A stretch of 7,303 bases of DNA. Origin: Planctomycetia bacterium. GTDB lineage: Bacteria; Planctomycetota; Planctomycetia; Pirellulales; UBA1268. Below, piece by piece: positions 1-7,143 of this stretch. The stretch lies in NCBI GenBank assembly GCA_009919445.1, contig RGBY01000128.1, positions 1 to 7,303 of the forward strand. Reading direction: 5' to 3'. How positions within the stretch are numbered: the first letter of the stretch is position 1; the number at the start of each line of letters is the position of its first letter. A program made the translations under genes and the position numbers. The notes under the pieces are model-generated. The model had not been told where the DNA came from, did not search any database, and worked only from the letters and a program-made list of their open reading frames with translations.

Positions 1-255
1 TGCCGCAGGGGCTGCAGCCGCTGCCCCGAACGTAAGCAGGGGCTGGCCAACGTTGACTGTCTCACCCTTTTTGACGAGCACCTCGCCAACGACCCCGGCC
101 GTTGGGCAGGGAACTTCAATGACGGCCTTATCTGTCTCAACTTCCAGGACGGCCTGACCCGCCGTGACCGTATCACCGGCACTTACCAAAACCGAAACGA
201 CATCACCGGAGGTAATGTTTTCACCAAGGTCAGGCAGTGTGAATTCTGTCGCCAT
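1..255 (-). CDS. aceF: Dihydrolipoamide acetyltransferase (PDH E2), N-terminal lipoyl domain, partial
   Basis: E2 core enzyme of pyruvate dehydrogenase; it carries acetyl groups on a lipoyl arm and transfers them to CoA in the cytoplasm. Only the first 85 codons lie in the window; the gene continues beyond position 1. Seen: ATG at 255, a start MATEFTLPDLGENI typical of lipoyl domains, and the lipoylation motif ETDKA at residues 40-44, with K43 as the expected lipoylated lysine. The domain closes near residue 77 with GQPLLTFG, and an Ala/Pro-rich linker (AAAAAPAA) begins. The Shine-Dalgarno is weak (GTGAGA about 5-7 nt upstream). It lies 162 bp downstream of aceE on the same strand, which supports assignment to PDH rather than to the 2-oxoglutarate or branched-chain complexes. 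From the lipoyl domain alone those E2s cannot be separated; the call rests on context. Confidence 0.9.
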   Translation of the reverse strand, partial: MATEFTLPDLGENITSGDVVSVLVSAGDTVTAGQAVLEVETDKAVIEVPCPTAGVVGEVLVKKGETVNVGQPLLTFGAAAAAPAA

Positions 256-380
256 GCTGTCTCACGTAGTGAAAAAAGGGCCGGAAAGGCGAGCTGACGG
301 CCTCGATGCGGCTGAGCCTAAACCACTCGTTTCCGTAGCCCGGTACAGTATCCTTCAATAGTAGCAGATGTTTTGCACAG

Positions 381-411
381 TGCCCGGCAAACTTGACTCC
401 AGGCCGGTGCA
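381..411 (-). other. Inverted repeat in the aceE-aceF spacer
   Basis: Just downstream of the aceE stop, TGCCCGGC (381-388) and GCCGGTGCA (403-411) form an 8-bp stem with one bulged base around a 14-nt loop. On the minus strand it is not followed by a T-run, so it is not a convincing intrinsic terminator. It could protect or process the transcript between aceE and aceF. The rest of the 162-bp spacer shows no clear promoter or small gene. Confidence 0.3.
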
Positions 412-417
412 ACCGCC

Positions 418-3261
418 TTAGGCCGACGCCGCGTCAGCCTTTTCCGGGTCGATCCCGAGCGTTTCAATGGCCTGGGCCACCTGCTGGGCCCCGATCGCCC
501 CCTGCTCGGCCAGACGGGAAAGCGTGCCAACCACGATGCACTCAGCATCAACCTCGAAGTGCCTGCGGAGAACGCCCCGGGTTTCGCTCCGCCCAAACCC
601 GTCGGTTCCGAGGACAAAAAGACCTCCGGGAATCCAGGGGTCTAACTGCTCAGGCACTGCCCGAACATGGTCACTGGCAGCCACAAAGACCCCCTCGGCA
701 TCGGCCAAGGTGGTTTCCAGGTAACTCTTCCGAGGCTCAGCCTGAGGATGAAGCATGTTCCACCGGCGGCATTCCTGGGCATCTCGCCGCAGTTCCTTCC
801 AACTAGTGACACTCCAGACCGTGCTGCTGATTCCCCACTGATCGGCCAACATGTCGGCGGCCCGCAGTACCTCGCGGAGAATGGCCCCGGAGCCAAACAG
901 ATTCACATGCGGCACCGCCTCAGCTGGCTTGGCTGCGGCAACGTCCTTCAGCCGGTACATGCCCTTGAGAATGCCTTCCTCACACCCTGCCGGCATCGAG
1001 GGCATCTCGTAGTTCTCGTTGTAGACCGTGATGTAGTAGATCCAGTCTTCACCCTTGGCATACATGCGATCCATGCCCTCCAGCATGATCACCGCCACTT
1101 CATAGACGAACGCCGGGTCGTAGGCCCGCACGGTCGGATAGGCGAGAGCGAACAGGTGGCTGTGACCATCCTGATGCTGAAGCCCTTCGCCATTGAGGGT
1201 GGTCCGCCCAGCGGTGCCACCAATCATGAAGCCCTTGGCCCGCATGTCACAGGCTGCCCAGATGAGATCCCCGATCCGCTGAAACCCGAACATCGAGTAG
1301 TAGATGAAGATCGGAATCATCGGGACGCCGTGGCTGGAATAACTTGTGCCAGCAGCGACAAAGCTCGACATGCTGCCAGCTTCGGTGATGCCCTCTTCAA
1401 GAATCTGCCCGTCTTTTGCCTCACGGTAGTAAAGCAACTGGTCAGAATCGACCGGCTCATACAACTGGCCCGTGTGGGCGTAGATGCCACACTGCTTGAA
1501 GAGCGGATCCATGCCGAAAGTTCGAGACTCATCAGGCACGATCGGCACGATGTACTTGCCGACTGACTTGTCCTTCAGCAAGGAGGCCATCAACGTGACC
1601 GCACCGGTTGTTGTCGACACCTCACGGCCAGCACTTTTCTCAATGAATGTGCGGTAGTCATCGAGCGAGGGCGTCTCGAGGAGCGGCTGTGACTCTGGAC
1701 GAGTCGGCACGTAGCCACCGAGTGCTTCCCGCCGCTCACGGAGATATTTCATTTCGGGCGAGTCGTCTGCCGGCTTGTAGAACGGTGCCTTGGCAACTTC
1801 ATCGTCCGAAATCGGAATACCAAAGCGTGACCGGAAGGCCCGCAGTTCTTCCTCGTTGAGTTTCTTTTGCTGATGGGTGACATTCCGGCCTTCACCCACC
1901 TCACCGAGGCCATAGCCCTTGATCGTCTTGGCAATGATCACAGTCGGGCGATTGGGCATGTCACGGTCGTTGACTGCCTTGTGGTAGGCGGCATAGACCT
2001 TCTCGGGGTCGTGCCCCCCGCGGCGCAGTTTCTTGAGTTTCTCGTCCGACAGATGGGAAACCATTTCTGCAAGCCGTGGGTCGCTTCCGAAAAAGTGCTC
2101 ACGAATGTAGCCGCCGGGCATGACCACATATTTCTGATACTGCCCGTCAACGACCTCGTTCATCCGCTTGACCAGAAGTCCATCCTCATCCTGGGCAAGC
2201 AGGGCATCCCACTCTTCGCCCCAGATCACCTTAATGACGTTCCAGCCGGCCCCACGGAAAACGCCCTCGAGCTCCTGAATGATTTTGCCGTTCCCACGTA
2301 CGGGGCCGTCGAGCCGCTGCAGATTGCAGTTAATAACAAAGACAAGATTGTCGAGGCCTTCCCGAGTGGCCAGCGAAATAGCCCCCAGCGTCTCGGGTTC
2401 GTCACATTCGCCATCTCCGATAAAGCACCAGACCCGCTGCCGGCTCGTGTCTTTGATTCCCCGATCCTGAAGATATTTGTTGAACCGGGCCTGATAGATC
2501 GCCATGATCGGGCCCAGCCCCATCGAGACAGTCGGGTATTCCCAGAAACCGGGCATCAGCCAGGGATGTGGATAACTCGACAGCCCGCCACCGTCGGCCA
2601 GTTCACGACGGAAATTTTCCAGGTTCTTTTCCGTCAGCCGGCCTTCGACGAACGCCCGTGAATAAATGCCTGGAGAGGCATGCCCCTGGAAGTAGACCTG
2701 ATCGCCCGAGTAATCATCGCCACGACCACGGATGAAGTGATTGAGTGCAACCTCGTAGAGCGTTGCCGCCGAGGCAAAGGTCGAGATATGACCGCCGATG
2801 CTTTTGTCTTCTCGGTTCGCCCGCACCACCATGGCCATCGCGTTCCAGCGGATGATGCTCTTGATCCGCCGCTCAAGATCGCGATTGCCCGGGAAGGGGG
2901 CCTGACGATCGGTCGGAATGGTGTTGATGTAGGGGGTGGTAACAACGAACGGAATCTGCACACCGAGCCGATAGGCCTCCTGCTCAATTGCATGGAGCAG
3001 ATAACTGGCTCGGTCAGCCCCACGGCTTTCCAGCACATACCGGAGCGAGTCGAGCCATTCCTGGGTTTCGGTGGGGTCGGCGTCGACCATCGTCGCGCCA
3101 TCCGCCTGTATGGGCTGGCCGCTCGTCGAACCACTCGCCTGTCCGATCGACATCTGGCCATGCACAGCAGCTGGCAGCGTGCCATCGCCGCCCGCTTCCG
3201 TGCCGACCGCCCCGACACCTGATCCATCACTGCGGGATTGGTCTAACTCGGAACTGGCCAT
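418..3261 (-). CDS. aceE: Pyruvate dehydrogenase E1 component, homodimeric type
   Basis: TPP-dependent decarboxylation of pyruvate and reductive acetylation of the E2 lipoyl arm; first step of the PDH complex in the cytoplasm. The 947 aa align closely with E. coli AceE (887 aa) over nearly the full length. Visible are the TPP/Mg site GDG (282-284) through NCNLQRLDGPVRGN (311-324), and residues matching E. coli active-site positions as I remember them: H158 and H194 (E. coli H106, H142), H463 (H407), E627 (catalytic E571) and H696 (H640). The C-terminal domain LGTDGFGRSETR (884-895) is present. Start: ATG at 3261 has GGAG six bases upstream; a TTG twelve bases further up overlaps that Shine-Dalgarno and is unlikely. 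Odd: about 52 extra Gly/Ser/Ala-rich residues precede the conserved DPTETQEWL. An ATG at 3090 would give 890 aa but lacks a clear ribosome site. It lies between lpd and aceF, all on one strand. Confidence 0.97.
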   Translation of the reverse strand: MASSELDQSRSDGSGVGAVGTEAGGDGTLPAAVHGQMSIGQASGSTSGQPIQADGATMVDADPTETQEWLDSLRYVLESRGADRASYLLHAIEQEAYRLGVQIPFVVTTPYINTIPTDRQAPFPGNRDLERRIKSIIRWNAMAMVVRANREDKSIGGHISTFASAATLYEVALNHFIRGRGDDYSGDQVYFQGHASPGIYSRAFVEGRLTEKNLENFRRELADGGGLSSYPHPWLMPGFWEYPTVSMGLGPIMAIYQARFNKYLQDRGIKDTSRQRVWCFIGDGECDEPETLGAISLATREGLDNLVFVINCNLQRLDGPVRGNGKIIQELEGVFRGAGWNVIKVIWGEEWDALLAQDEDGLLVKRMNEVVDGQYQKYVVMPGGYIREHFFGSDPRLAEMVSHLSDEKLKKLRRGGHDPEKVYAAYHKAVNDRDMPNRPTVIIAKTIKGYGLGEVGEGRNVTHQQKKLNEEELRAFRSRFGIPISDDEVAKAPFYKPADDSPEMKYLRERREALGGYVPTRPESQPLLETPSLDDYRTFIEKSAGREVSTTTGAVTLMASLLKDKSVGKYIVPIVPDESRTFGMDPLFKQCGIYAHTGQLYEPVDSDQLLYYREAKDGQILEEGITEAGSMSSFVAAGTSYSSHGVPMIPIFIYYSMFGFQRIGDLIWAACDMRAKGFMIGGTAGRTTLNGEGLQHQDGHSHLFALAYPTVRAYDPAFVYEVAVIMLEGMDRMYAKGEDWIYYITVYNENYEMPSMPAGCEEGILKGMYRLKDVAAAKPAEAVPHVNLFGSGAILREVLRAADMLADQWGISSTVWSVTSWKELRRDAQECRRWNMLHPQAEPRKSYLETTLADAEGVFVAASDHVRAVPEQLDPWIPGGLFVLGTDGFGRSETRGVLRRHFEVDAECIVVGTLSRLAEQGAIGAQQVAQAIETLGIDPEKADAASA

Positions 3262-3293
3262 TGAATTCTCCAAAAAGCGACTGGTTTTTCTTG

Positions 3294-3323
3294 AGTATCG
3301 TAGGAAGCGGGCTCGGGCGTAAA
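3294..3323 (-). promoter_or_regulatory. Possible weak promoter upstream of aceE
   Basis: On the minus strand TTTACG (3318-3323) and GATACT (3294-3299) are separated by 18 bp, each matching 4 of 6 positions of the sigma-70 consensus. It would give aceE a transcript independent of lpd. The match is weak and could be chance. Confidence 0.2.
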
Positions 3324-3329
3324 GGTCTC

Positions 3330-3345
3330 TCCCCGCTTCAGGGGA
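3330..3345 (-). other. Second hairpin in the lpd-aceE spacer
   Basis: TCCCC (3330-3334) and GGGGA (3341-3345) flank a 6-nt loop. It lies directly downstream, in transcript order, of the larger palindrome at 3347-3364 and shares its TCCCC/GGGGA core, so alternative pairing between the two is possible. No T-run follows. Confidence 0.3.
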
Positions 3346-3346
3346 A

Positions 3347-3364
3347 ACCGGGGAAATCCCCGGT
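3347..3364 (-). terminator. GC-rich palindrome after lpd, possible attenuator or processing hairpin
   Basis: Seven bases after the lpd stop codon, a perfect inverted repeat ACCGGGGA/TCCCCGGT (8+2+8) can form a 7-bp GC stem with a 4-nt loop. On the minus strand it is followed only by TTTCCCC, a poor T-tract. Partial termination or RNA processing between lpd and aceE is possible; full termination is unlikely because the next PDH gene follows directly. Confidence 0.35.
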
Positions 3365-3371
3365 GATTGCC

Positions 3372-4832
3372 TCAGCGAGACGCCGCATCTGCCCTCGGCC
3401 GGTAGATCTCGGTGGCAACGCCGAAATAATTCTCCGCTGAAAATGCCACGGTCTCACCCAGCGTCGGGTGGGGGTGGATCGTTTCAGACAGATCTCGGGC
3501 TGAGCAGCCCATTTCAATGGCCAAAGCAGCCTCCGCAATGAGTTCTCCCGCTCCGGGGCCGACAATGCCAACCCCCAGAACCGTATCAGTTTCCGGGTCG
3601 ACCAACATTTTCGTTAGGCCATCCGTGCGGCCCAGGGCATGGGCCCGGCCACTGGCCGCCCATGGGTAGCGGCTGATTTCCACCTCGCGGCCTGTAGCCG
3701 CCGCCTCGTGCTCGGTCAGGCCTGCCCAGGCAATTTCCGGATCGGTAAAGACAACTGCGGGAATGGCCCGCGGCTCAAACAGAGCAGGCTCACCATGGAG
3801 GGCTTCAACTGCCACCTTTCCCTGGTGACTGGCCCGATGGGCCAGCATCGGTTCACCACAGACATCACCGATTGCCAGAATGCTTGGGTCAGCGGTCCGC
3901 TGCTGGGCATCGACACCGACAAACCCCTTGCTGTCAATGACCACACCTGTGTTTTCAAGGCCGATACCGTCAGAGTTGGGACGGCGGCCAACCGCCACAA
4001 GTACCCGAGAGAAGACCTGACTGGTTTCCCCCTCAGGTCCGTCGAAAAAGACTTCGATACCCTCACCGCGATCTTCGAGGCGGACCACCTTAGTCTGGAG
4101 CCGAATGGCTTCAAACAGGTTTGTCAATCGCTTATGAAGTGGCTTAACAAGGTCACGATCGGCGCCAGGCAGCAGCCCGTCGGTAAGTTCCACCACCGAA
4201 ACCCGTGAGCCCAGTTCGGCATAGACTGTCCCCATTTCCAGACCGATATAGCCTCCACCAATCACCAGCAGTGATTCCGGGATGTCAGCCAGTTCAAGCG
4301 CAACTGTAGAGTCCATCACTCGCGGACTGCCGATATCGAAGGCGGGAATTCTGGCCGGACGGGAACCGCTGGCCAGAATGCAGTGGTCGAAGCTGAGCGT
4401 CTCACTGCCGCCCGCATCCAGAGCCACCTCAAGCGTGTTTGAGGCCGTGAAGCGGGCCTGGCCCTGAACAACATTGACATTCCGGCGGCGGGCCAACTGC
4501 CCCAACCCTCCGGTTAACGCAGCAATGACCTTCTCTTTTCGGGCTCGCACGGCGTCAATGTCGACCGTGGGTGGCCCAAAACGCACCCCCCACTCCTCCA
4601 TCTCCCGGGCCTCTGCCACCACTCGGCCGACATGCAGCAGGGCCTTCGACGGAATACACCCTCGCAAAAGGCAGGTTCCTCCGAGACGTGGGTCCTTTTC
4701 AACGATGGTCACGTCCATTCCAAGGTCAGCAGCCAGAAACGCGGCTGCATAACCGCCGGGCCCGCCACCGAGCACCACGAGCGGTGCCCGAACCGCCGAA
4801 CTTGTTGTAGTTTCGCCAGCCGGTTCCTTCAA
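3372..4832 (-). CDS. lpdA: Dihydrolipoamide dehydrogenase (E3)
   Basis: FAD-dependent reoxidation of dihydrolipoamide with NAD+, closing the PDH cycle. The 486 aa match the usual family length (E. coli 474). Seen in order: FAD dinucleotide fold GGGPGGY (22-28), redox disulfide C54/C59 in GGTCLLRGCIPSK, NAD fold IGGGYIG (191-197), second FAD contact AIGDV (320-324), and the dimer-domain catalytic pair H455/E460 in HPHPTLGE. Start: an in-frame stop (4842-4844) lies just upstream, and the only candidate that keeps the first beta strand (PLVVLGGG) is TTG at 4832, with GAGAA about 6 nt upstream; the first in-frame GTGs (codons 19-20) would cut into the fold. It is the first gene of an lpd-aceE-aceF operon. 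E3 can be shared with other 2-oxoacid complexes, but the neighbours point to PDH. Confidence 0.96.
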   Translation of the reverse strand: MKEPAGETTTSSAVRAPLVVLGGGPGGYAAAFLAADLGMDVTIVEKDPRLGGTCLLRGCIPSKALLHVGRVVAEAREMEEWGVRFGPPTVDIDAVRARKEKVIAALTGGLGQLARRRNVNVVQGQARFTASNTLEVALDAGGSETLSFDHCILASGSRPARIPAFDIGSPRVMDSTVALELADIPESLLVIGGGYIGLEMGTVYAELGSRVSVVELTDGLLPGADRDLVKPLHKRLTNLFEAIRLQTKVVRLEDRGEGIEVFFDGPEGETSQVFSRVLVAVGRRPNSDGIGLENTGVVIDSKGFVGVDAQQRTADPSILAIGDVCGEPMLAHRASHQGKVAVEALHGEPALFEPRAIPAVVFTDPEIAWAGLTEHEAAATGREVEISRYPWAASGRAHALGRTDGLTKMLVDPETDTVLGVGIVGPGAGELIAEAALAIEMGCSARDLSETIHPHPTLGETVAFSAENYFGVATEIYRPRADAASR

Positions 4833-4856
4833 GAAACGTTCTCAAACGCCGCTGCT

Positions 4857-6368
4857 GTGCCTTCACCACGCCTGCTTTCACTGAGCGGCCGACTGGGAGA
4901 GTCATTCCGGTCGGCAACCTGTCTCGACACCACCCATCTGGCGGTGTTCCGGATGGTGGCTGGCTGCCTGCTGGTGGCCGATGCGGCCCTGAGAAGCCGT
5001 GACGCCTGGCTGTTCATGGCTCCTGAGGGAATTTTTCCGCTGTCCGTCATCCAGGCTTACCTCAGTCCTGGCTGCTGGTCGCTGGCATTTGCAGGCGAGC
5101 CTTTCTGGTGGCAGGCGACGATCCTGGGACTGGAAGCAGTCGCTGGAATCTTGCTTGCTGTCGGCCTGTGTACACCCGTTGCCTCGATACTCGCCTGGAT
5201 CATCTGGGTGAGCATCCTGCGGCGAACCGCCCCGGCACTCAACGCCGGAGACTACTGGATGGCTTGCCTTTTGTTCTGGAGCATGTTTCTGCCCCTCGGT
5301 GAACGATGGTCGATTGATGCCAGACGTCGGCGGGCGGCTGGCACCGCAACGGTCTGTGGGCTCGCCCCTGCCGCCTTTGTTGCTCAGGTCCTTCTTGTCT
5401 ACGTCGCTGCCGGACAGTCCAAGCTTCAGGGAACCTGGCTGGCAGGAACCGCAGTCGGCTATGCCCTCTCAGTGCATGATCACGGCACCCCACTCGGCGC
5501 GGCCCTCATTGCCCTGCCGGGGGTCATTCCTTTTCTGACCTGGGGCGTGCTGGCACTGGAACTCCTGGGGCCGCTTGCCTACTGCTTTGGAACGAAGCCT
5601 GTGCGTCGCTGGATCGCTTTTTGTTTCATGCTCTTTCATGCCAGCATCTGGATCACCATGACGGTGGGCTTGTTTGCTCCGGTCGGTATTCTCGCCTGGA
5701 TTCCGCTGCTGCCCGGCCGACACCAGGCAGACCGGGCGACTGGCCAGTACCCGGTCTCCAACAAATCCCGTTTGGGAATCTGTCGGCGGGCATGCCTCGG
5801 TATGGCTGTTGTCGTGGCGCTGTTTGCCTACAGCCATCCCCTGCTTCGCCCCAATCGACCAGCGTCTGGCTGGCTGACCGTACCGGTCAATCTGCTCTGC
5901 CTAGAACAATCGTGGGCGATGTTTGGGGACGTGGGCCCCTTTGAGCAGTGGGTTACTGGCCGGGCGGTGCTTGCAGATGGCCGGGTCGTTGACCTGCTGC
6001 GAGCAGGCCGGCCTTTTGTCGCCGATCATCCACCGAGTGGGTTTTCGTCTCTTCCCAACCATCGCTGGCACAAACTCTTCTGGGAACTGCCGAAGCAGCG
6101 TCAGGCCGCCCTTCGTGACGGCGTAGCCGCCGGTCTGGTTGCCGACTGGAATCGCCGCCAGCCATCCACAGCAGCAGTTGAGTCACTCGAAATTCGCACC
6201 ACACGAGTGACGCTTTCTGACCGGCCGGCGGCCGATGGTCGGCTAGCGGAGCCCGCGCCGAGTGGCGTTTTGCGGCAATGGCTTCTGGCCAGCTGGCCGC
6301 CTCGCGGCGGTGGCGCCGGTAATCTCGATCGCTTTCTTGAGAAACAAGAGCCCGACCGCCCACGCTAA
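4857..6368 (+). CDS. HTTM / vitamin K-dependent gamma-carboxylase-like membrane protein
   Basis: Not a named gene; recognised as HTTM superfamily (horizontally transferred transmembrane domain, related to animal vitamin K gamma-carboxylase, GGCX). From GTG 4857 it is 503 aa. The N-terminal motif DTTHLAVFRMVAGCLLVAD (24-42) and WLFMAPEGIFPL (51-62) are typical of the family. Several hydrophobic spans follow (about 86-120, 132-147, 170-186, 214-244, 252-285, 310-327). YVAAGQSKLQGTW (182-194) resembles the GGCX segment holding its active-site lysine, so K189 may be equivalent. FHASIWITMTVGLFAPVG (260-277) fits the family His/Met/Gly pattern. A soluble tail follows from about 341 with QSWAMFGDVGPFEQW and ADGRVVDLLRAG. 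The start is uncertain: no clear ribosome site at 4857, ATG 4953 would delete the first helix, and ATG 4632 lies inside lpd. It is divergent from lpd and the substrate is unknown. Confidence 0.85.
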   Translation: MPSPRLLSLSGRLGESFRSATCLDTTHLAVFRMVAGCLLVADAALRSRDAWLFMAPEGIFPLSVIQAYLSPGCWSLAFAGEPFWWQATILGLEAVAGILLAVGLCTPVASILAWIIWVSILRRTAPALNAGDYWMACLLFWSMFLPLGERWSIDARRRRAAGTATVCGLAPAAFVAQVLLVYVAAGQSKLQGTWLAGTAVGYALSVHDHGTPLGAALIALPGVIPFLTWGVLALELLGPLAYCFGTKPVRRWIAFCFMLFHASIWITMTVGLFAPVGILAWIPLLPGRHQADRATGQYPVSNKSRLGICRRACLGMAVVVALFAYSHPLLRPNRPASGWLTVPVNLLCLEQSWAMFGDVGPFEQWVTGRAVLADGRVVDLLRAGRPFVADHPPSGFSSLPNHRWHKLFWELPKQRQAALRDGVAAGLVADWNRRQPSTAAVESLEIRTTRVTLSDRPAADGRLAEPAPSGVLRQWLLASWPPRGGGAGNLDRFLEKQEPDRPR

Positions 6369-6400
6369 GCGATTCGACAAGGTAGACTCTGAGACACCCT

Positions 6401-6416
6401 GGTAGGCCCATCTACC
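6401..6416. other. Short inverted repeat upstream of tRNA-Leu
   Basis: GGTAG (6401-6405) and CTACC (6412-6416) flank a 6-nt loop in the 58-bp gap between the HTTM stop and the tRNA. No T-run follows, so it is not a clear terminator, and no convincing tRNA promoter is visible in this gap. Confidence 0.25.
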
Positions 6417-6424
6417 GAGCGGCC

Positions 6425-6511
<87 letters not shown>

Positions 6512-6560
6512 CGATAAAAACAGACTTTTCAGTTGTTGGCACCCCTGCCGGTTTGGCCTT

Positions 6561-6582
6561 GGTCACCGATCTGGTCACCAAA
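6561..6582. repeat. Paired GGTCACC heptamers, left side of mini-element
   Basis: GGTCACC occurs at 6561-6567 and 6573-6579, a 12-bp period with a 5-bp spacer, 50 bp inside the left tRNA repeat. The second copy extends to GGTCACCAAA. The same arrangement appears inverted at 7125-7143. Candidate protein-binding arm sites. Confidence 0.55.
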
Positions 6583-6666
6583 TTAAGCAGCAACGCCAAC
6601 CGCTAGGCAATCGACACCCAACCGTCACTGGTCGCCCTCGGGCCTAATAAGATGTGACCCGGTTTT

Positions 6667-6683
6667 TGGTGGTGTGACCACCA
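6667..6683. other. Hairpin TGGTGG-TGTGA-CCACCA
   Basis: A perfect 6-bp stem with a 5-nt loop, containing another TGACC motif. A TTTTT run precedes it on the plus strand, so on the minus strand it is followed by A residues; this is the wrong polarity for an intrinsic terminator of the upstream small gene. Confidence 0.4.
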
Positions 6684-6688
6684 TTCGA

Positions 6689-6702
6689 CCGGATCAATCC
6701 GG
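6689..6702. other. Palindrome CCGGAT-CA-ATCCGG
   Basis: A perfect 6+2+6 inverted repeat, between the 6667-6683 hairpin and the 3' end of the small minus-strand gene. It may be an operator-like site or an RNA structure in that gene's 3' region. No T-run follows on either strand. Confidence 0.3.
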
Positions 6703-6759
6703 GCCTCGCCGACTTTAGACTGCCCCGCCCGGTAAGGACTCAGGGAGGAAGGCAGCCGC

Positions 6760-6978
6760 CTAGTCGTCTTTGCCGTCTTTGCCCGCGACAAGACTCCCAA
6801 GCCCAAGCCCAACTAAGACCCCACCTACTGCTCCCAAGGCCGCCCCCGTGTAGGCAGTCTGCTGTTTCAATTGGGTGCTGGCGGTAAACGGAGCCGAGCT
6901 GGCCCCGAAACCAAGCCCGAGACCTATTCCAACACTCACAAAGAAAAGCAGGCAAACGAGTTTCGCAAAAATTCTCAT
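6760..6978 (-). CDS. Small glycine-zipper membrane protein, 72 aa
   Basis: No family recognised. ATG at 6978 is preceded by AAAGGG five bases upstream, a good Shine-Dalgarno; the stop is TAG at 6760-6762. R2 and K6 precede a hydrophobic stretch (7-25) with glycine at every second position from G17 to G25; this may be a signal peptide (possible cleavage after SSA, 27-29) or a membrane anchor. A polar linker (30-44) follows, then a second hydrophobic span (45-66) with a regular GXXXG ladder: G45, G49, G53, G57, G61. The tail is charged, KDGKDD. Glycine zippers pack membrane helices and are known in pore-forming peptides and small envelope proteins. It is the only convincing gene between the tRNA-Leu repeats, so it may be element cargo. 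A toxin, holin-like or envelope role is inference only. Confidence 0.72.
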   Translation of the reverse strand: MRIFAKLVCLLFFVSVGIGLGLGFGASSAPFTASTQLKQQTAYTGAALGAVGGVLVGLGLGSLVAGKDGKDD

Positions 6979-7124
6979 ATGAACCCTTTAAGGTTGAGTC
7001 TAGCCCCGAGATTTGCCGAACAAGGCCGACAACAATTCTGATGAATCACTTGCCCCTCCGGTAGTCCGACGGTGGGATCGGGTTTGGATCAGCCCATGAC
7101 CCACCTCTGACCACCCGCTTGGCT

Positions 7125-7143
7125 GGTGACCTGTTTGGTGACC
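7125..7143. repeat. Paired GGTGACC heptamers, right side of mini-element
   Basis: GGTGACC occurs at 7125-7131 and 7137-7143, again with a 5-bp spacer and 12-bp period. It is the reverse complement of the left pair; TTTGGTGACC (7134-7143) matches the left GGTCACCAAA in inverted orientation. Two further TGACC cores lie just to the left (7097, 7108). Confidence 0.55.

Noticed and set aside
667..1566. 299-aa plus-strand frame inside aceE
   Set aside because: Fully antisense to conserved AceE sequence; long antisense frames are expected in GC-rich genes. No recognisable domain.
1867..2661. 264-aa plus-strand frame inside aceE
   Set aside because: Antisense shadow of the TPP-binding region of AceE, with no domain of its own.
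3262..3273. TTG at 3273 as the aceE start
   Set aside because: The TTG overlaps the GGAG ribosome site that serves ATG 3261 and has no better site of its own.
4632..4856. Upstream extension of the HTTM gene from ATG 4632
   Set aside because: It would overlap the conserved FAD-binding start of lpd antisense, and the extra residues show no HTTM similarity or hydrophobic pattern.
6603..6812. 69-aa minus-strand frame overlapping the small membrane gene
   Set aside because: It overlaps the glycine-zipper gene in another frame, with no clear ribosome site and no membrane or domain pattern.
6561..7143. CRISPR array or integron attC array
   Set aside because: The repeats are only 7-10 bp, in both orientations and without regular spacers, and no attC core sites or cas genes are visible. 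The tRNA-fragment explanation fits better.
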